Source of the DNA: Rosa chinensis
Taxonomy: Eukaryota > Streptophyta > Magnoliopsida > Rosales > Rosaceae
Direction: 5' to 3'
Length of the DNA: 64,000 nucleotides
Assembly (NCBI RefSeq): GCF_002994745.2
Contig: NC_037092.1
Coordinates: 66,687,823 to 66,751,822, forward strand
How positions within the stretch are numbered: the stretch's first letter is position 1; each line of letters begins with the position of its first letter. Below the pieces are notes generated by a model. It was not told where the DNA came from. It was given only the letters and a program-made list of their open reading frames with translations, and did not search any database. Made by a program: the position numbers and the translations under genes. Positions 19,501 through 30,892 of this stretch are shown here, in pieces.

Positions 19501-22500
19501 GAATCGCAGACATTGCTTTTCCTTGTGGTGAGTATAACTTTAGAATTGCACCTTTGAAGCTCATTGTGACTGGGAATTCCAATGCTCGAGAGTTCAAAAC
19601 TCTCCCAAATGTCGTCCAATATTATAAGCATCCTATTTTCTCTCATGATCCCCTCCTCCAAGCCCAGCGAACCTGCCAATGTGCCTTGAATTTCTTGCAA
19701 GTCAGGGCTTTTGGATACGACAACCATAATCACATGATCAAAAATCCCATCTTTCTGGGCTTGTGCACTAACATGTTTGACCATCGTCGTCTTTCCAACG
19801 CCACCCACTCCATGCACCCCAAGGACAGTGACTTGATCATCTTTTAATACCTCCATGACGTCATCCATTGCTCGCCTTGTCGCTTTAAATGTTTCAAAAT
19901 TTCCGGTGGGTGCTTGAAGTACTTTGCTCAACAAATGTTTCACAACGTCTTTGATTAGTTCTACGTCCGTCCTACAAGGAAGAAGGGGTCAAAATAATCT
20001 TCAGCCAAATAATGAATCGAAAATACAAGTCTTGTAAAGATATGCTTACTGATACTTAGTTGACGGGAACCCAGCGATTCCAGCCACTCCTTCTAAAGCA
20101 GCACTCCATTGCTTCATCTTCTCGTTGTCTTGTCCATGAGTTTCGTGCTGCTTAATGAAAGCTTTTCCAAACCTCGTCTCTGTCTTTTGATGGCGTACAT
20201 CAGTGGGTTCCACCTCATAAAAAATTGGGAAAATTGTGTTCCTATCTTTCATGCATTGGAAAATCTTTGCAAGTTCATCCAAACACCATGAAGAAGAAGC
20301 ATAATTTTTTGACAACACAATGATCGCAAATCTTGATTCTTCGATTGCCGTTAGGAGATTTGAAGCAATGACCGTCCCTTTTTCTAGTTGCACGTCATCC
20401 TTGAAAGTTTTAATCACTCTGGTGTTTTGCAATTCACGGTATAAATGGGCTATAAAACCCTTACGAGTGTCCTCCCCCCTGAAACTCAAAAACACATCAT
20501 ACTTCGGCCGAGGATCTCGTTCAGCTGATGAAGGCGGAGACATGATTGGCAATTCATGGTCTGAATGGGCTGGGTCAGGAGCTGGGTCAGGCTGGGTAGC
20601 TGGTAAGAGATGTAGATGCTTTTAGGGTGGTGGTCAAGGCCATTATAAATTTGTAATACACCAAAATTTAGACAAATCTCAAGAACAGTTAAGAAACCAA
20701 CAAAGATATTCACAGCGATGGAATGTAAACCAAAATAGTGATTTAAATGACGCTAGCAAGTGAAGAGTCATTGACGTTAGAAGGTCATGAGGTGAATTAA
20801 GGTTTCAAGGAGTCTTAAGTTTTATATAGTAGTGACTTGTGACATTTTATCTCCTATATAGGTAATGACAGTTTAGGATGTTGGAAGGTCTAGTAATAAC
20901 GGTTCTAGAAATAATGAGTATACGTCCTAGGTGAAGCCGATATAAGTTTATCAGTTGTAACTTGTAAGTATGTAACAGTTGAGTCAGAATTTTGTAATAG
21001 AGCTTGGTAAGGTGTTTTAAGAGTCCATATATAGCCTTATCTAGGAGCTCTGTATGTGTCCTCAGGCTGGAGACATCTCCAACAAATCACCAAAAAGAGA
21101 GAGAGAGCTAGTAATTAACTTACAAGTTCGGTCCATGACATCTCCTGTTGCTTCAAAATCTTCTGTCGACTCTGTAGACTGAACTAGTCTACTGCACATA
21201 GCTTGCACAACGTCTTTGATAAGTTCTCCTTCATACCTATTTGAGGAAGAAGGGTCGAATAAAGATAAACCCAAAAGTAGTGTGTAACTGTCTTGTTAAG
21301 ATGGTTTCATCATGCTTACTCATAGTTTTCTGAAGTCCATCCAGGGATGTTGGCTACCATTGATAAAACACGTCTCCACCGCCTGACCTTCTCATGATTA
21401 TCCCGAAATCTTTCTTCATGTACAGCGAAGGCATCTCCAAATCTCCCACTTTGATGTTGCACCTCAGAGGGATCCACATGATAAAAGATTGGCAGAATTC
21501 TATTTTGGTTTTCCATGCATTCAAAAATCTTTGCTAGTTCCTCTAGGCACCATGATGAATAAGCAAAGTCTTGCGAAAGAACAACAATGGCAAACCTCAC
21601 CTCTTCTATGGCGTTTAGGAGATACGAAGATATATTCCGCCCTTTTGGAAGTGGTTCATCATTCTTTACTGTGTTCAGGTGTGCTGGTTTCTTTTGCAAT
21701 TCAGCTAGTAAATGGGACAGAAAAACCTTACAAGTGTCCTCACCCCTGAAATTTATAAACACATCATACTTCCAACGAGGAGCTGATTTTAGCTCAAGGA
21801 AGTGACGTACAGGTCGCCTTTTAGGTTGATCAAGGCCATTGCAAACAACTAAAAAGGAAAACATGCAAGATCTATAGAAAGAACAATGAAGAAATTAACC
21901 AATAAAAAAGAAGGCAGGGCAGAAACTAGAGTGAACCAAAACCCCACAACTAAGTGAATAATGGAATAGGCAGTATTAACATTAACCGATTAGTAACTTA
22001 CAAGTTCCATGAGTTTCAATATCTTCCGTCGACTTAATTTCAATAGGTTTGCTGGAGACAAATTCCGCGATTTGTTGGACAATCTGTCCTTCTGGCCTGT
22101 AATTAATGGATAAGAAGGGTCAAATGATTATCATGCAATTAAACCCAAATTAACTAAAGTACCCAACTCTTGTTAAGAAAGTGAAGTCTCATCGATCACT
22201 TACTCAGAACTCCCACATACCCAGCCAAAGATGCTGCTGATATTGTTCAAGGCGTCCCTCCATTTCATCAGCCTCTCTTTTTGATCTTTAAACCGCTCTT
22301 CATGTGCAGCCAAGGCCGCTCCGCACACCCCCCTTTGAGAGCGCACTTCAGAGGGATCCACGTGATAGAAAACTGGCAGAATTGTTTCCTTATTTTCCAT
22401 GCACTTCATAATCTGTGTGAGTTCATCCAAACACCAACTGGAAGAAGCATAATTTTGCGAGAGAACAACGATTGCAAATCTTGATTCTTGAATGGCCTCT

Positions 22501-22715
22501 AGGATACTTTGAGAAATCCCCTCTCCTCTATCCAAACTAGTTCCGTCGATATCCATGAATGTCTTGATTTCTCTCTTTTGCAATTCATTGTACAAATAAG
22601 AAGTAAAACCGTCTTCACTCCTGAAACTCAAAAACACCTCATACTTCCACCCAGGAGCCGATGATTCAACTGAAGTAGAAAGTGATGCAGAGGCCGTTGG
22701 GGATTCCAAGGCCAT
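16528..22715 (-). CDS. Gene B: triple-TIR NLR with CNL-type NB-ARC and LRR
   Basis: Paralogue of gene A, predicted 1537 aa. Exons: 22715-22204, 22096-22002, 21848-21320, 21236-21124, 20599-20050, 19971-18860, 18298-16642, 16573-16528; all phases join. Order: TIR1, linker, TIR2, linker, TIR3, NB-ARC, LRR. Exon 5 is 550 nt against 844 in A because the two half-TIR units are gone; a relic HSDHELP leads straight into the linker before TIR3. TIR1 lacks three residues (TRR) after the SED motif in the first alpha helix. All three TIRs keep the WCL-[DE]-E glutamate. P-loop reads GVGGVGKTT, kinase-2 LDDIW, GLPK, and the MHD position MTD followed by G. The LRR start differs from A and C (NWNETHEAYS). 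The last exon ends four codons earlier through a CAG to TAG change. No disabling lesion is visible. Confidence 0.83.
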
Positions 22716-23180
22716 TGGAAACAACCAAAAGAAAACAAACACGGTCTAGGCAAGAATGCAACAAAAGAATAAACGCAAAGATGGAAAATCCAAAAGAAAA
22801 GAGAGATCGATCACAGAAAAAAAAAAAAAAAAAAAAAAAAGAGAAATTGTAGGAATGTGGAAGAGGGAGAGTTTAAGGGAGTAATATGCAGTCCAAACAG
22901 TGGTTTGGTGTTCTGGAGTGGTAGCCCAACCTGAGAGCAACGTGAAAGTAGATTATACAAATTGGTTCCAGCTCGCGCGTTCATCATTACCTTATTTTGA
23001 TCCATAGTGCACTTGCAGTCAAAGGACCTTTTGAGTGTATTTAGTGCTTTTACTTTTTCAGACTCTTTGTTTAGTGTTTATTGGTACATTGTTCCGCACC
23101 ATCCTTCATTTGTTCCAATTGTTTAGCATGATGCTTTAGATGCTAAAGTGGTGTTTGGTAGTCGTAGGTTAATCTAGTAG
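22716..23180. promoter_or_regulatory. Upstream region of gene B
   Basis: Homologous to the DNA upstream of genes A and C, with a poly-A/T tract at about 22816-22839. No coding sequence. The homology with gene A upstream DNA ends near 23180 at TCTAGTAG. Confidence 0.4.
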
Positions 23181-23455
23181 CGCATACTTTAGATATATTA
23201 GATTCTAGAACTAAAGGATTGGGCAGAGCCGTCTCAAATTTTTTAGAGTCCATGTGCGAAACTTAAAATCTGGCCTTCCAAGCTTTAGTTTTATATTTAT
23301 ACTGGGAATCAGATGGGGGAATTGAGGAGGGGAGTTTGGGAGAGAGACAGAACGCAAAAGAAACAAAAAAAAAAGGTGGAGAGGTTTTGGACGGATGGAA
23401 TTGATGAGTGGAGAGAGACAAATTGCTTTAAAAAAGGAGAGATATTCTTTCATGC

Positions 23456-23635
23456 ATATTATTTAACTTTTAATATTTATTTGTTTAAAATAAAGCTATA
23501 AAAAAAACAAAAATTGGCCCACGCAATCACATGTGAAAGGCATCTTCCATATTATTTAACTTTTAATATTTATTTATTTAAAATAAAGCTATAAAAAATA
23601 AAAGTTAGGCCCACGCTATCACATGTGAAAGGCAG
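23456..23635. repeat. Tandem duplication, 2 x about 91 bp
   Basis: Two adjacent units each start ATATTATTTAACTTTTAATA and end CACATGTGAAAGGCA, with a few differences. The surrounding 23181-24330 is AT-rich and has no gene I recognise. Around 23940-24240 it resembles part of the element at 4583-5585. Confidence 0.8.
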
Positions 23636-24329
23636 AATGTTGCAGAGAATATAAAAAATTGGGGCCCCCTGAAATTGTTGAATACTTTAAATGAACTACA
23701 TATGCGACCAATCTCAACTGGAATTTAAAGTGTATGGCATCAAGGGAATCATCCAAAACAGATCAAAGCCACAATTTAAAGCAATCAATCTTCTCGATTG
23801 TCATGTTTAATTTCGGGCCTTCCTTTTTCAAGCCCAATGCCTCTTCCTTCTTCAACACCCCCTGCAACACCAACTCTGGGATCAAATTTGACGGGCGCTG
23901 TTGCAGTACTAGGGTTTTTGAATGGTGGGGACTATTGAAAATGTTCTGCTGTAATGGACTCCGACTAACTTTCAGACTACCCTCGACAATTGCCGAGCAC
24001 GCCAACCTTCAGACTACGCTCTGGTTTGGAGGCGTCAATGGTGAATAAGAGAACAAACACCGTAGCTTCCCTGATTTCCCCATATATAAACGGCGCATGT
24101 CATGCACATGCATGCCGGTGAAACCATTTCTTACTGACATTTTTTCTTCTTCTTGGGTTTGACCATAGACTGTGAGTGTGCGTGAATCCACGCACTCTCA
24201 ACTGAAGGCAGGTTGTTGGCTACCTGGGTGGGCTGAAGAATCTCTGCCTCTTTTGTGCCACAATCTGTAAGAATATCCATGCAGGGCTTGAGCCCAGCCC
24301 CAACCAGCATGCTCAAGGTAAAAACTTGG

Positions 24330-24717
24330 AGATCCAATGTGGCTGGCAGAACCTTGGGAGTTCCAATTCATGAAGAGAAACCCTGTTCCAAGAGCTGACA
24401 TTACAAAGTATATAAAAAGGTAAAAACTGTTATCAACACAGATTTCTACGGTTCTTCATTAACCCCTTTACCTTCAATGATGCCATTCCTTGATTTTTAC
24501 AGAAACTTTGGTGACCGCAATGAAAGAATTGTCATTGAAAATGACCCTTGCAGGCCTCCACTCACCGGCACAATAGTCTTGCAAACTCCCCGAGATGTCA
24601 CACTATAGAAGTCACCATTGAGAACAACTTTCAACACTACAGAAGTCACCATTGAGAACAAAAAATTGTGGATCAGCAGGACGGAGAAAATTAATACTGG
24701 CATTTTGCACAAGTGGG
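24330..24717 (+). pseudogene. RRM-like fragment (copy 2), broken
   Basis: Second copy of the RRM-like fragment at 879-1433. The upstream part reads FQFMKRNPVPRADITKYIK before a GT donor. After an intron ending in TTTTTACAG come RNFGDRNERIVIEND and TGTIVLQTPRDVTL followed by an in-frame stop (about 24606). The sequence beyond the stop is partly duplicated (CATTGAGAACA twice). It has more lesions than the left copy. Confidence 0.5.
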
Positions 24718-26039
24718 TAACAAAACTAGAAATTATTAGCCATTGAGATGGTTCTCTTAGTCACATTCAAAAAAAGATCCAACTGGATCATCTATCGATC
24801 TTTGAGTATTCGTATCTACTTATAGTTGGTCATCAAGATCAACTGAGAGTGGCAAAAGCATAGAGTAATTTCTGAGGATCAAACTCATATCTCTTCCCAG
24901 TCAATTATTCATAGTAGTAGTTCATTGGCATTTGTATGTGCTCAGGCAATGTCTGTGAGGTAACGTGTAAAGATGAAACTCATATCTGTTCCTAGTAATT
25001 GATTGGATTTTGTATGTGCTCAGGCATTGTCTATGATCAGTAAAAGAAGTAGAATTCATTGGTTTTTGTATATGCTAATGCATTGTCTATTACGAGTGAA
25101 AGTAGAATTCATTGGTGTTTGTATGTGCTCATGCATTGTCTGTTTTCCCTACTACTTGATAGGCTACAGCAGTAGGTTTTGTTTCGAACATGATTACCAT
25201 TATCCATAGTTTCTGAAATCAAGCGGGAGGAGTAGTCCACTTTGGGCTAAAATTGGCTAGGCCATGTGTTTTACCTTAAAGCAGTATGCTTTGATTCAAT
25301 TGTAGACAGCAGACTTGAAAACCCAACTTTCAAAGTTGACATAGACCATAAAGGTTCTCTTCTTTCTCCCCATCTGTCTTTTCGCTGCTAGTGAAATGTA
25401 GTTCACGGGTTTCCTTCAATACCTTCCAAAATAATCCCAGTACTCCCAACTCCTCAATCTCTGAAACCACTCTCACCCATCACAGTACTTGTTTCCAATC
25501 CTTTTAGCCAAGATACATTGGAAACACCAGACCAGATATTTTACACCTAAAACTGGCCTTGGGCTACTGTAAAAGCCGAACATGATTCACACATCCAAGG
25601 AACTGCAATTTGGGCAAAACAGTGTGGATTAACAATAAGAAGTAAGGGAAATAATTTTGAGGGTCACCAGTACGTGTTGGCTTGTCCCACTGTCACAATT
25701 GACATATATATTCTTCAAAGAGTTAATTACATATAAGCGCACATTTGAATGTTTTTTTAGCCATAAGGCCACCAACTAATTTTTTTTCTCATAAGGCCAT
25801 TAGATTAAAAGTAGTGTTATATTTTAGATATAAAAACCAACATATTTACAAAAATGCCACTAGAGTAAAAAGTCAACAACCATTCTCTCTCTCCTCTCCG
25901 GCAAGGTCTCCGATCAACTCCGGCCGACCTCAGGCCAACTCTGGTGGGTCTCCGGCTGACCTCCAGAGAACTTCCGGAAGGTCTCCGGCCAACTTCCGGC
26001 GGGTCTCCGGCGACCACAAAGCTGCTGTCACCAATGACA

Positions 26040-26580
26040 AAAACTACTGTCGCTAGCAAGAAAAGTTACTCTGATGAGATTTCAGGCAACCTCCGGCGAG
26101 GCCACAAAAGCTACTGTCACCAACATTAAAAACTACTCTGATGAAATTTCAGGGACCTTCTATGAGGTCACAAAAGTTACTGTCACCAACACTAAAAGTT
26201 ACTCCCACCAATAACAAATATTACTGTCACTAGCAACAAAAGCTATTCTAATGAGTTTTCCGGTGAGGTACAAAAACTACTGTCATCAGCAATAAAAGTT
26301 ACTGTCACCAACAACAAGAACTACTCTCAGCAACACTAAAAGTTACTCCCGCCAACAACAAAAACTACTGTCACCAACATCAGAAAGCTAATGTCACCAG
26401 AAACAAAAGCTACTGCCACCAGAAACGAAAACTACTATCACTAGCAACAAAAACTACATTCACCAAAAACAAAAACTACTGTCACCAACAACAAAAACTA
26501 TTGTAACCAGAAACAAAAACTACTGTCACTAGCAACAAAAACAAAAGCTATTGGACCAGTAATAAAAAGCTACTGACATA
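26040..26580. repeat. Degenerate short tandem repeats, about 21-28 bp
   Basis: Dozens of variants of AAAACTACTGTCACCAACAAC run through this stretch inside the MULE. A further pair of longer units (about 26690-26780 and 26788-26875) repeats ATCACTGTATTGAAAAG and CTATAATAGT. Non-coding. Confidence 0.8.
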
Positions 26581-26884
26581 AATACTGATTATACATGTTG
26601 ACAATGTAACACAAATTCCAAACAAGAAATGCTAGAGATACGAAATCACAACAAGAAGAAAATTGAATTTCATTCAATTTGAAAAGATATTAGCATAGAC
26701 ATAAATAGCTACTATCACTGTATTGAAAAGACACTATAATAGTAATAAAGAGCTATGGACTTGAAATTTTTGACATCAACTTGAAAAAATACTAACATAA
26801 GCATAAAAAGCTACCATCACTGTATTGAAAAGCCACTATAATAGTTATAAAGAGTTACTGACTCGAAATCAATCAAAATGAAAA

Positions 26885-27931
26885 GGGAAAATTTTACAAA
26901 CAGTGCACCAAGTAAAGGCCACTAATAATTCTTATACACAAAGTTTCAAACCAAACATTTCGGTACACGAAATCTGAAACTCGACCCACTATCAGTACAC
27001 GACGTCAATTTTTGACACCAAAATGTCCATTATGCCCTCAGTTCTTTTTTTTTCTGTTATTTTTTTTTCCTTCGTTTTTATCTCTTTCTTCTTCCTTCTT
27101 TCGGGCTCACTCCCTCACTCGATCTTTCACCGTCGGGGACGGCTCTGTTCCCGGCAAGGCCTTCTGCTCCGGGACCTCAATTTGGCTGAGCGGGGCCCAC
27201 GAACTTCAGTTCAACAAATGCGAGAGAGCCAAAGAGGCCCAAATCCAAGGGATCGAGACCTTGATCTGCATCCCAACTTCCGACGTTGTTCTTGAAATGG
27301 GTTCCTCCGGTTTGATCAGAGAGAACTGGGGGTTGATCCAGCAAGCCAAGTCGTTGTTCGGGTCGGATCAGCCCGACTCAGAAACAAGACCGCTCTAGTT
27401 CATCAACCAAAACTTCTCCATTTTTGACATCGGCATCATTGCCAATGTGCAGGAAGGGGATCACTGCTCGTACAATGACGACAAGAAACATGTTTTTGGT
27501 TCTAGCAAGAAGAAGAACGGAGCTCTGAACCCAAACCCGGACTTCGCAGATTCCCACTACCAGATGAAAAGAGCGCCGAAGAAACGGGGCCGGAAACCCT
27601 GGCTGGGCCGAGACATGTCGCTCAACCACGAGAAGGAGGAGCGGCAGTGGCGGGAGAAGCTCACCTCGCAAGGGCGGCGTTGGAAGTGAGGGAGTGAGCC
27701 CGGAAGAAGGAAGAAGAAAGAGATAAAAATGAAGGAAAAAAATAACAAAAAAAAATTATTAAAAAAAAAAAGAATTGAGGGCATAATGGATATTTTGGTG
27801 TCAAAAATTGACGTCGTGTACTGATAGTGGGTCGAGTTTCAGATTTCGTGTACTGAAATGTTTGGTTTGAAACTTTGTGTATAAGAATCATTAGTGGCCT
27901 TTATTTGGTGTACTGTTTGCGAAATTTTTCC
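26885..27931. mobile_element. Pack-MULE-like element nested in the 25.7-29.3 kb MULE
   Basis: Inverted repeats of about 165 bp (26885-27050 and 27766-27931) are nearly identical; shared words include GACGTCAATTTTTGACACC and CAGTACACGACG. A 9-bp duplication AAATGAAAA flanks it (26876-26884 and 27932-27940). The interior is GC-rich and encodes a fragment of a host bHLH gene. TIRs, a 9-bp duplication and captured gene sequence together are the defining features of a Pack-MULE. Confidence 0.88.
27135..27689 (+). pseudogene. Captured fragment of a MYC2/bHLH14-like bHLH transcription factor
   Basis: In one frame: SVPGKAF.SG..IWLSG, CERAKEAQIQGIETLICIPT and LEMGSS..I (bHLH-MYC_N domain, 27147-27395), then an in-frame TAG at 27396-27398. 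After it the same frame continues FDIGIIA..QEGD, APKKRGRKP (from about 27570) and a bHLH basic region NHEKEERQWREKL. The H-E-R DNA-contact residues of the basic region remain, but V, E and R of the usual NHVEAERQRREKL are changed, and the helix-loop-helix is cut off where the element's right end begins. In intact genes these parts belong to jasmonate-responsive MYC-type factors. Here the stop and truncation make function as a DNA-binding protein very unlikely; transcription is possible. Confidence 0.8.
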
Positions 27932-29640
27932 AAATGAAAAACCTAACAATACCATGGCAACCACCAGCTTAAGAAACAATTTTCCATCCCATATAGACTT
28001 TGAAAGTGCCTCACTCCATTGACAATTCCCATTTCACACCGCTGCTTTGCTTGATTTAGCAATCGTCTTCCCAATTTCCACATACATAATGGATAGTTGG
28101 ATACAAACAGCTTGTCCCATTCTCTCAGCACCTATAATCACAGACATCACCATCACACTAACCAAACCAGAAAATCCTCCCCATAAATTCCTCATTAATT
28201 AATCACACAAAATTTCCACACTTATTATTGCATAAGCATCAAAACATACACGTCCACAACTAAACTCTTAACAATTAGACTGCCTTTATTTCTTAGCAAA
28301 CCTTGCAGAAAGATACAAATGGTTGATCAATATACTCTCTGATATTACAATATACATTATTTCAATTGAATATAATACACAAGACATTATACAAGAAAGT
28401 ATGAATATGTTTTAAAATTACAGTACTCTAAACGATGGTGTAATATAGTCCTGCCATTTGAAATTATGAACATAATTTGAAATCTGAAATTTGACAACAA
28501 ATACAGAAGAGTATGTATACCTTTGCTCAAATCTATGAAATGTTGTAGCTTCTTCTAATACAGTTTAACCTCTCCTACATAAAAATTGTCACAAGAATGA
28601 ATAAAAATGCATTCAACTTGTCCATATACAGAGATTGAAGCAAATTATGAAACAGAGCGCAATCATACATATATGCTCAGTGTTGAGAATCAAAATCAAT
28701 TCAGTTCAATTGCGATGAGCATAAGATAGGGGCTTTAAACTGAGTAAACTTGAAATTGAATCTCTTACCTAACCTCATCGGCCTATTCATGTGTATCCTA
28801 AACATCTTCTTCTTCATCCTCTCGCCGATAATCGAACTCAATTCAGCGAATGGTGTAACACAGATCCCGTTGGAGGCGGACGCAATTGACAGGAGAATTG
28901 GTCGCCGGCGATGTCAGAGGGACATTGAAATGCTTCAATTCGACAACTGCAGCTGTCGTGCTTGGAATGCCGAGATCTCTGATCATTTAGGTCGTAGCTC
29001 GGTTTGATGAAGGTCGTTGGTTCTACTTTGATGACAGCCGTAGTCGTCTTGGCCGCCGTTGCTAGAAGCCAGAGAAACAAAAGCGATGATCGGTTCGTCG
29101 GAGGACGAAGAGGAAGAGAGAGGGCTTCCTTCGAGGAGTCGCAGAGAGAGAGGAGAGAGAGAAAATGATTCATCTGATATTAAGTTGGTTTTCTTATGTA
29201 GAAGGGCAGAATCATTAGGTATGGTAAAATTTGAGAATTCAAGTGGCCTTATCAAGACAAAAAAGGTTAGGTGGCCTTATTGCTAATTTAAGTTTTAAAA
29301 TGACACTTATAAGTAATTTTCTATTCTTCAAATCCTTGATAGTAATATAGCAGGTAAAAGCGCCCAGGTTCAAACAGGGCTTATTGTTGGTGAACTGTAT
29401 AGTGGAACAGTAAAGAAAGCAAGGGTCAAGGGTTTCCTGCTGGTATGGGTGGCCATCTTAACTGTGGTAGGTGGTAACAGGCTTTTGTTAGAAAATATGG
29501 GTTTGCATTAACCAAAATGAGTTGTATTACACTGTTCCGGCAAGAAGACATGATGGTTTTCTTCAACTAGTACAAGGCTTTCAAGGAGGGAATCATAAAC
29601 TAACCCACATAATATATCAGTGCTCACCAATTCCTAGATG

Positions 29641-30892
29641 AAAGTTGATACAAGTCTTACTTGTAGATATTGAAAATGACAAACTAGGATTCATGATAGT
29701 TTCATCTCTCAAAATTATTATAGGTGGAGCTGGAAACAGACATCTATCAGAAATTGACAATGCTAAAGAGACTGGCTTGTACATAAAGAGACTAAAATTA
29801 TCGATTCTCTAAAACAAAAAGGCTGCCATGTTGGAGAAGTCTGGAATGAACCAAAAGTTTTGTAGACCAACAGATGCCGTCTGCTTTTCTGTTAGATTGA
29901 CTGCGTCAACCCACATAGGACAAGGAAGATGAAAGTGTAAAGTATGAAGTTACCACAGGGGCTTTTAGGGGAGAAGGGGAGGGGCAGCTGCATCGAGGAG
30001 GAGATAAGATTCCAAGACTAAATACCCTTCTCCGTCGTCCTTCATCTCTACAAAACACCAATCTGCAAAGGATATCTCATTTTATCGAGAAGATTGCGAC
30101 CTGCAAAGAAAGCCAGTATTTTGAAAACGGAGTTTCAGATTATCGAAATAGGGCGAAATAAGGCAAATCCTTTTAAGTATTGGCTGCCGGAAGGAAGGAG
30201 TAGACTCAGGTTTTGTGACTATCTCTGCTCCCATTTGTTGTTGTTAGTCGTTTAGTATATGGAGGAAATGTAAAATTGTAGGGAATAAGAAATTGCATCT
30301 GCCGATTTTGGGATTGAGCATGGAGTGGTTTGATTTCTGATATGGGAATCTGCATTCGATTAATTATGAAAATAGTATAGACATTATGCTTAATGATGAG
30401 ATTCTGGGTTAGTCTCGATGTTAAGTGTTACATTACAAGTTCCTTGAATTGAGATTCTAGGTTATTTTGATATAACGCCGTGTCGTATTAGATTCTACAA
30501 TTTTCATATCGAATATAATAGTTTATGCCATGGATTTGATTCAAATTTGGTTGTGTTATGTTCAAATGCGTTTGTTTGATTTTGATGAAAGAATTTAGCT
30601 TTATGAAAACTTTGGTTATGTTAGTTGGCTTGGTGGTAGAATCAGTTTCATTGCATATGAGTGTGTTTTTGTATGATTCTGGTGGCTGTTTATCTGATGA
30701 ACACTCTATTCTAGGTTTAATAGGTAGTCAGAAAAGTGAGTTTTATCTACAACTTATAATTATCTATGAGCTTTAAAAAAGTTTCAGAAGAAAAGTTGTC
30801 TTTCATACCTGTTTGTTTTGTTTAGTATGTTTCGTTTTAGTATATGCCTGTGTGTTAGTTTTGACCAGGCTGTGTATCTATTAAATTTATGG
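29641..30892. other. Non-coding stretch before the NUB1-like pseudogene
   Basis: No open frame with recognisable family features. The last part (from about 29950) could be the old 5' UTR or first intron of the NUB1-like gene, because the sequence style changes there and an intron must precede the exon at 30893. I find no ubiquitin-like N-terminal domain. Confidence 0.4.

Larger units (their letters stand above)
25719..29322. mobile_element. MULE-type element, 3.6 kb, with a nested Pack-MULE
   Basis: Terminal inverted repeats of about 55 bp: the left end AGAGTTAATTACATATAAG matches the inverted right end AGAAAATTACTTATAAG, and both continue to ATAAGGCCACC. A 9-bp duplication ATTCTTCAA flanks it (25710-25718 and 29323-29331). 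The left block copy at about 2550 is the unoccupied equivalent. The interior holds a repeat-rich stretch, a nested 1.05-kb MULE, and about 1.4 kb of unrecognised DNA (27941-29250). A short frame in that last part (28133 to 27943, minus) follows an AG acceptor and may be a captured exon. No transposase is seen. Confidence 0.85.
24330..29640. repeat. Segmental duplication block D1, right copy (interrupted)
   Basis: 24330-25718 and 29323-29640 together match 1060-2845 in order and orientation. The break between them is exactly the MULE at 25719-29322 with its 9-bp target duplication. This copy has fewer 53-bp minisatellite units than the left one. Confidence 0.8.

Noticed and set aside
23763..24401. 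Overlapping small frames at 23.8-24.4 kb as genes
   Set aside because: Repeat-derived (related to the 4583-5585 element); no coherent domain in any frame.
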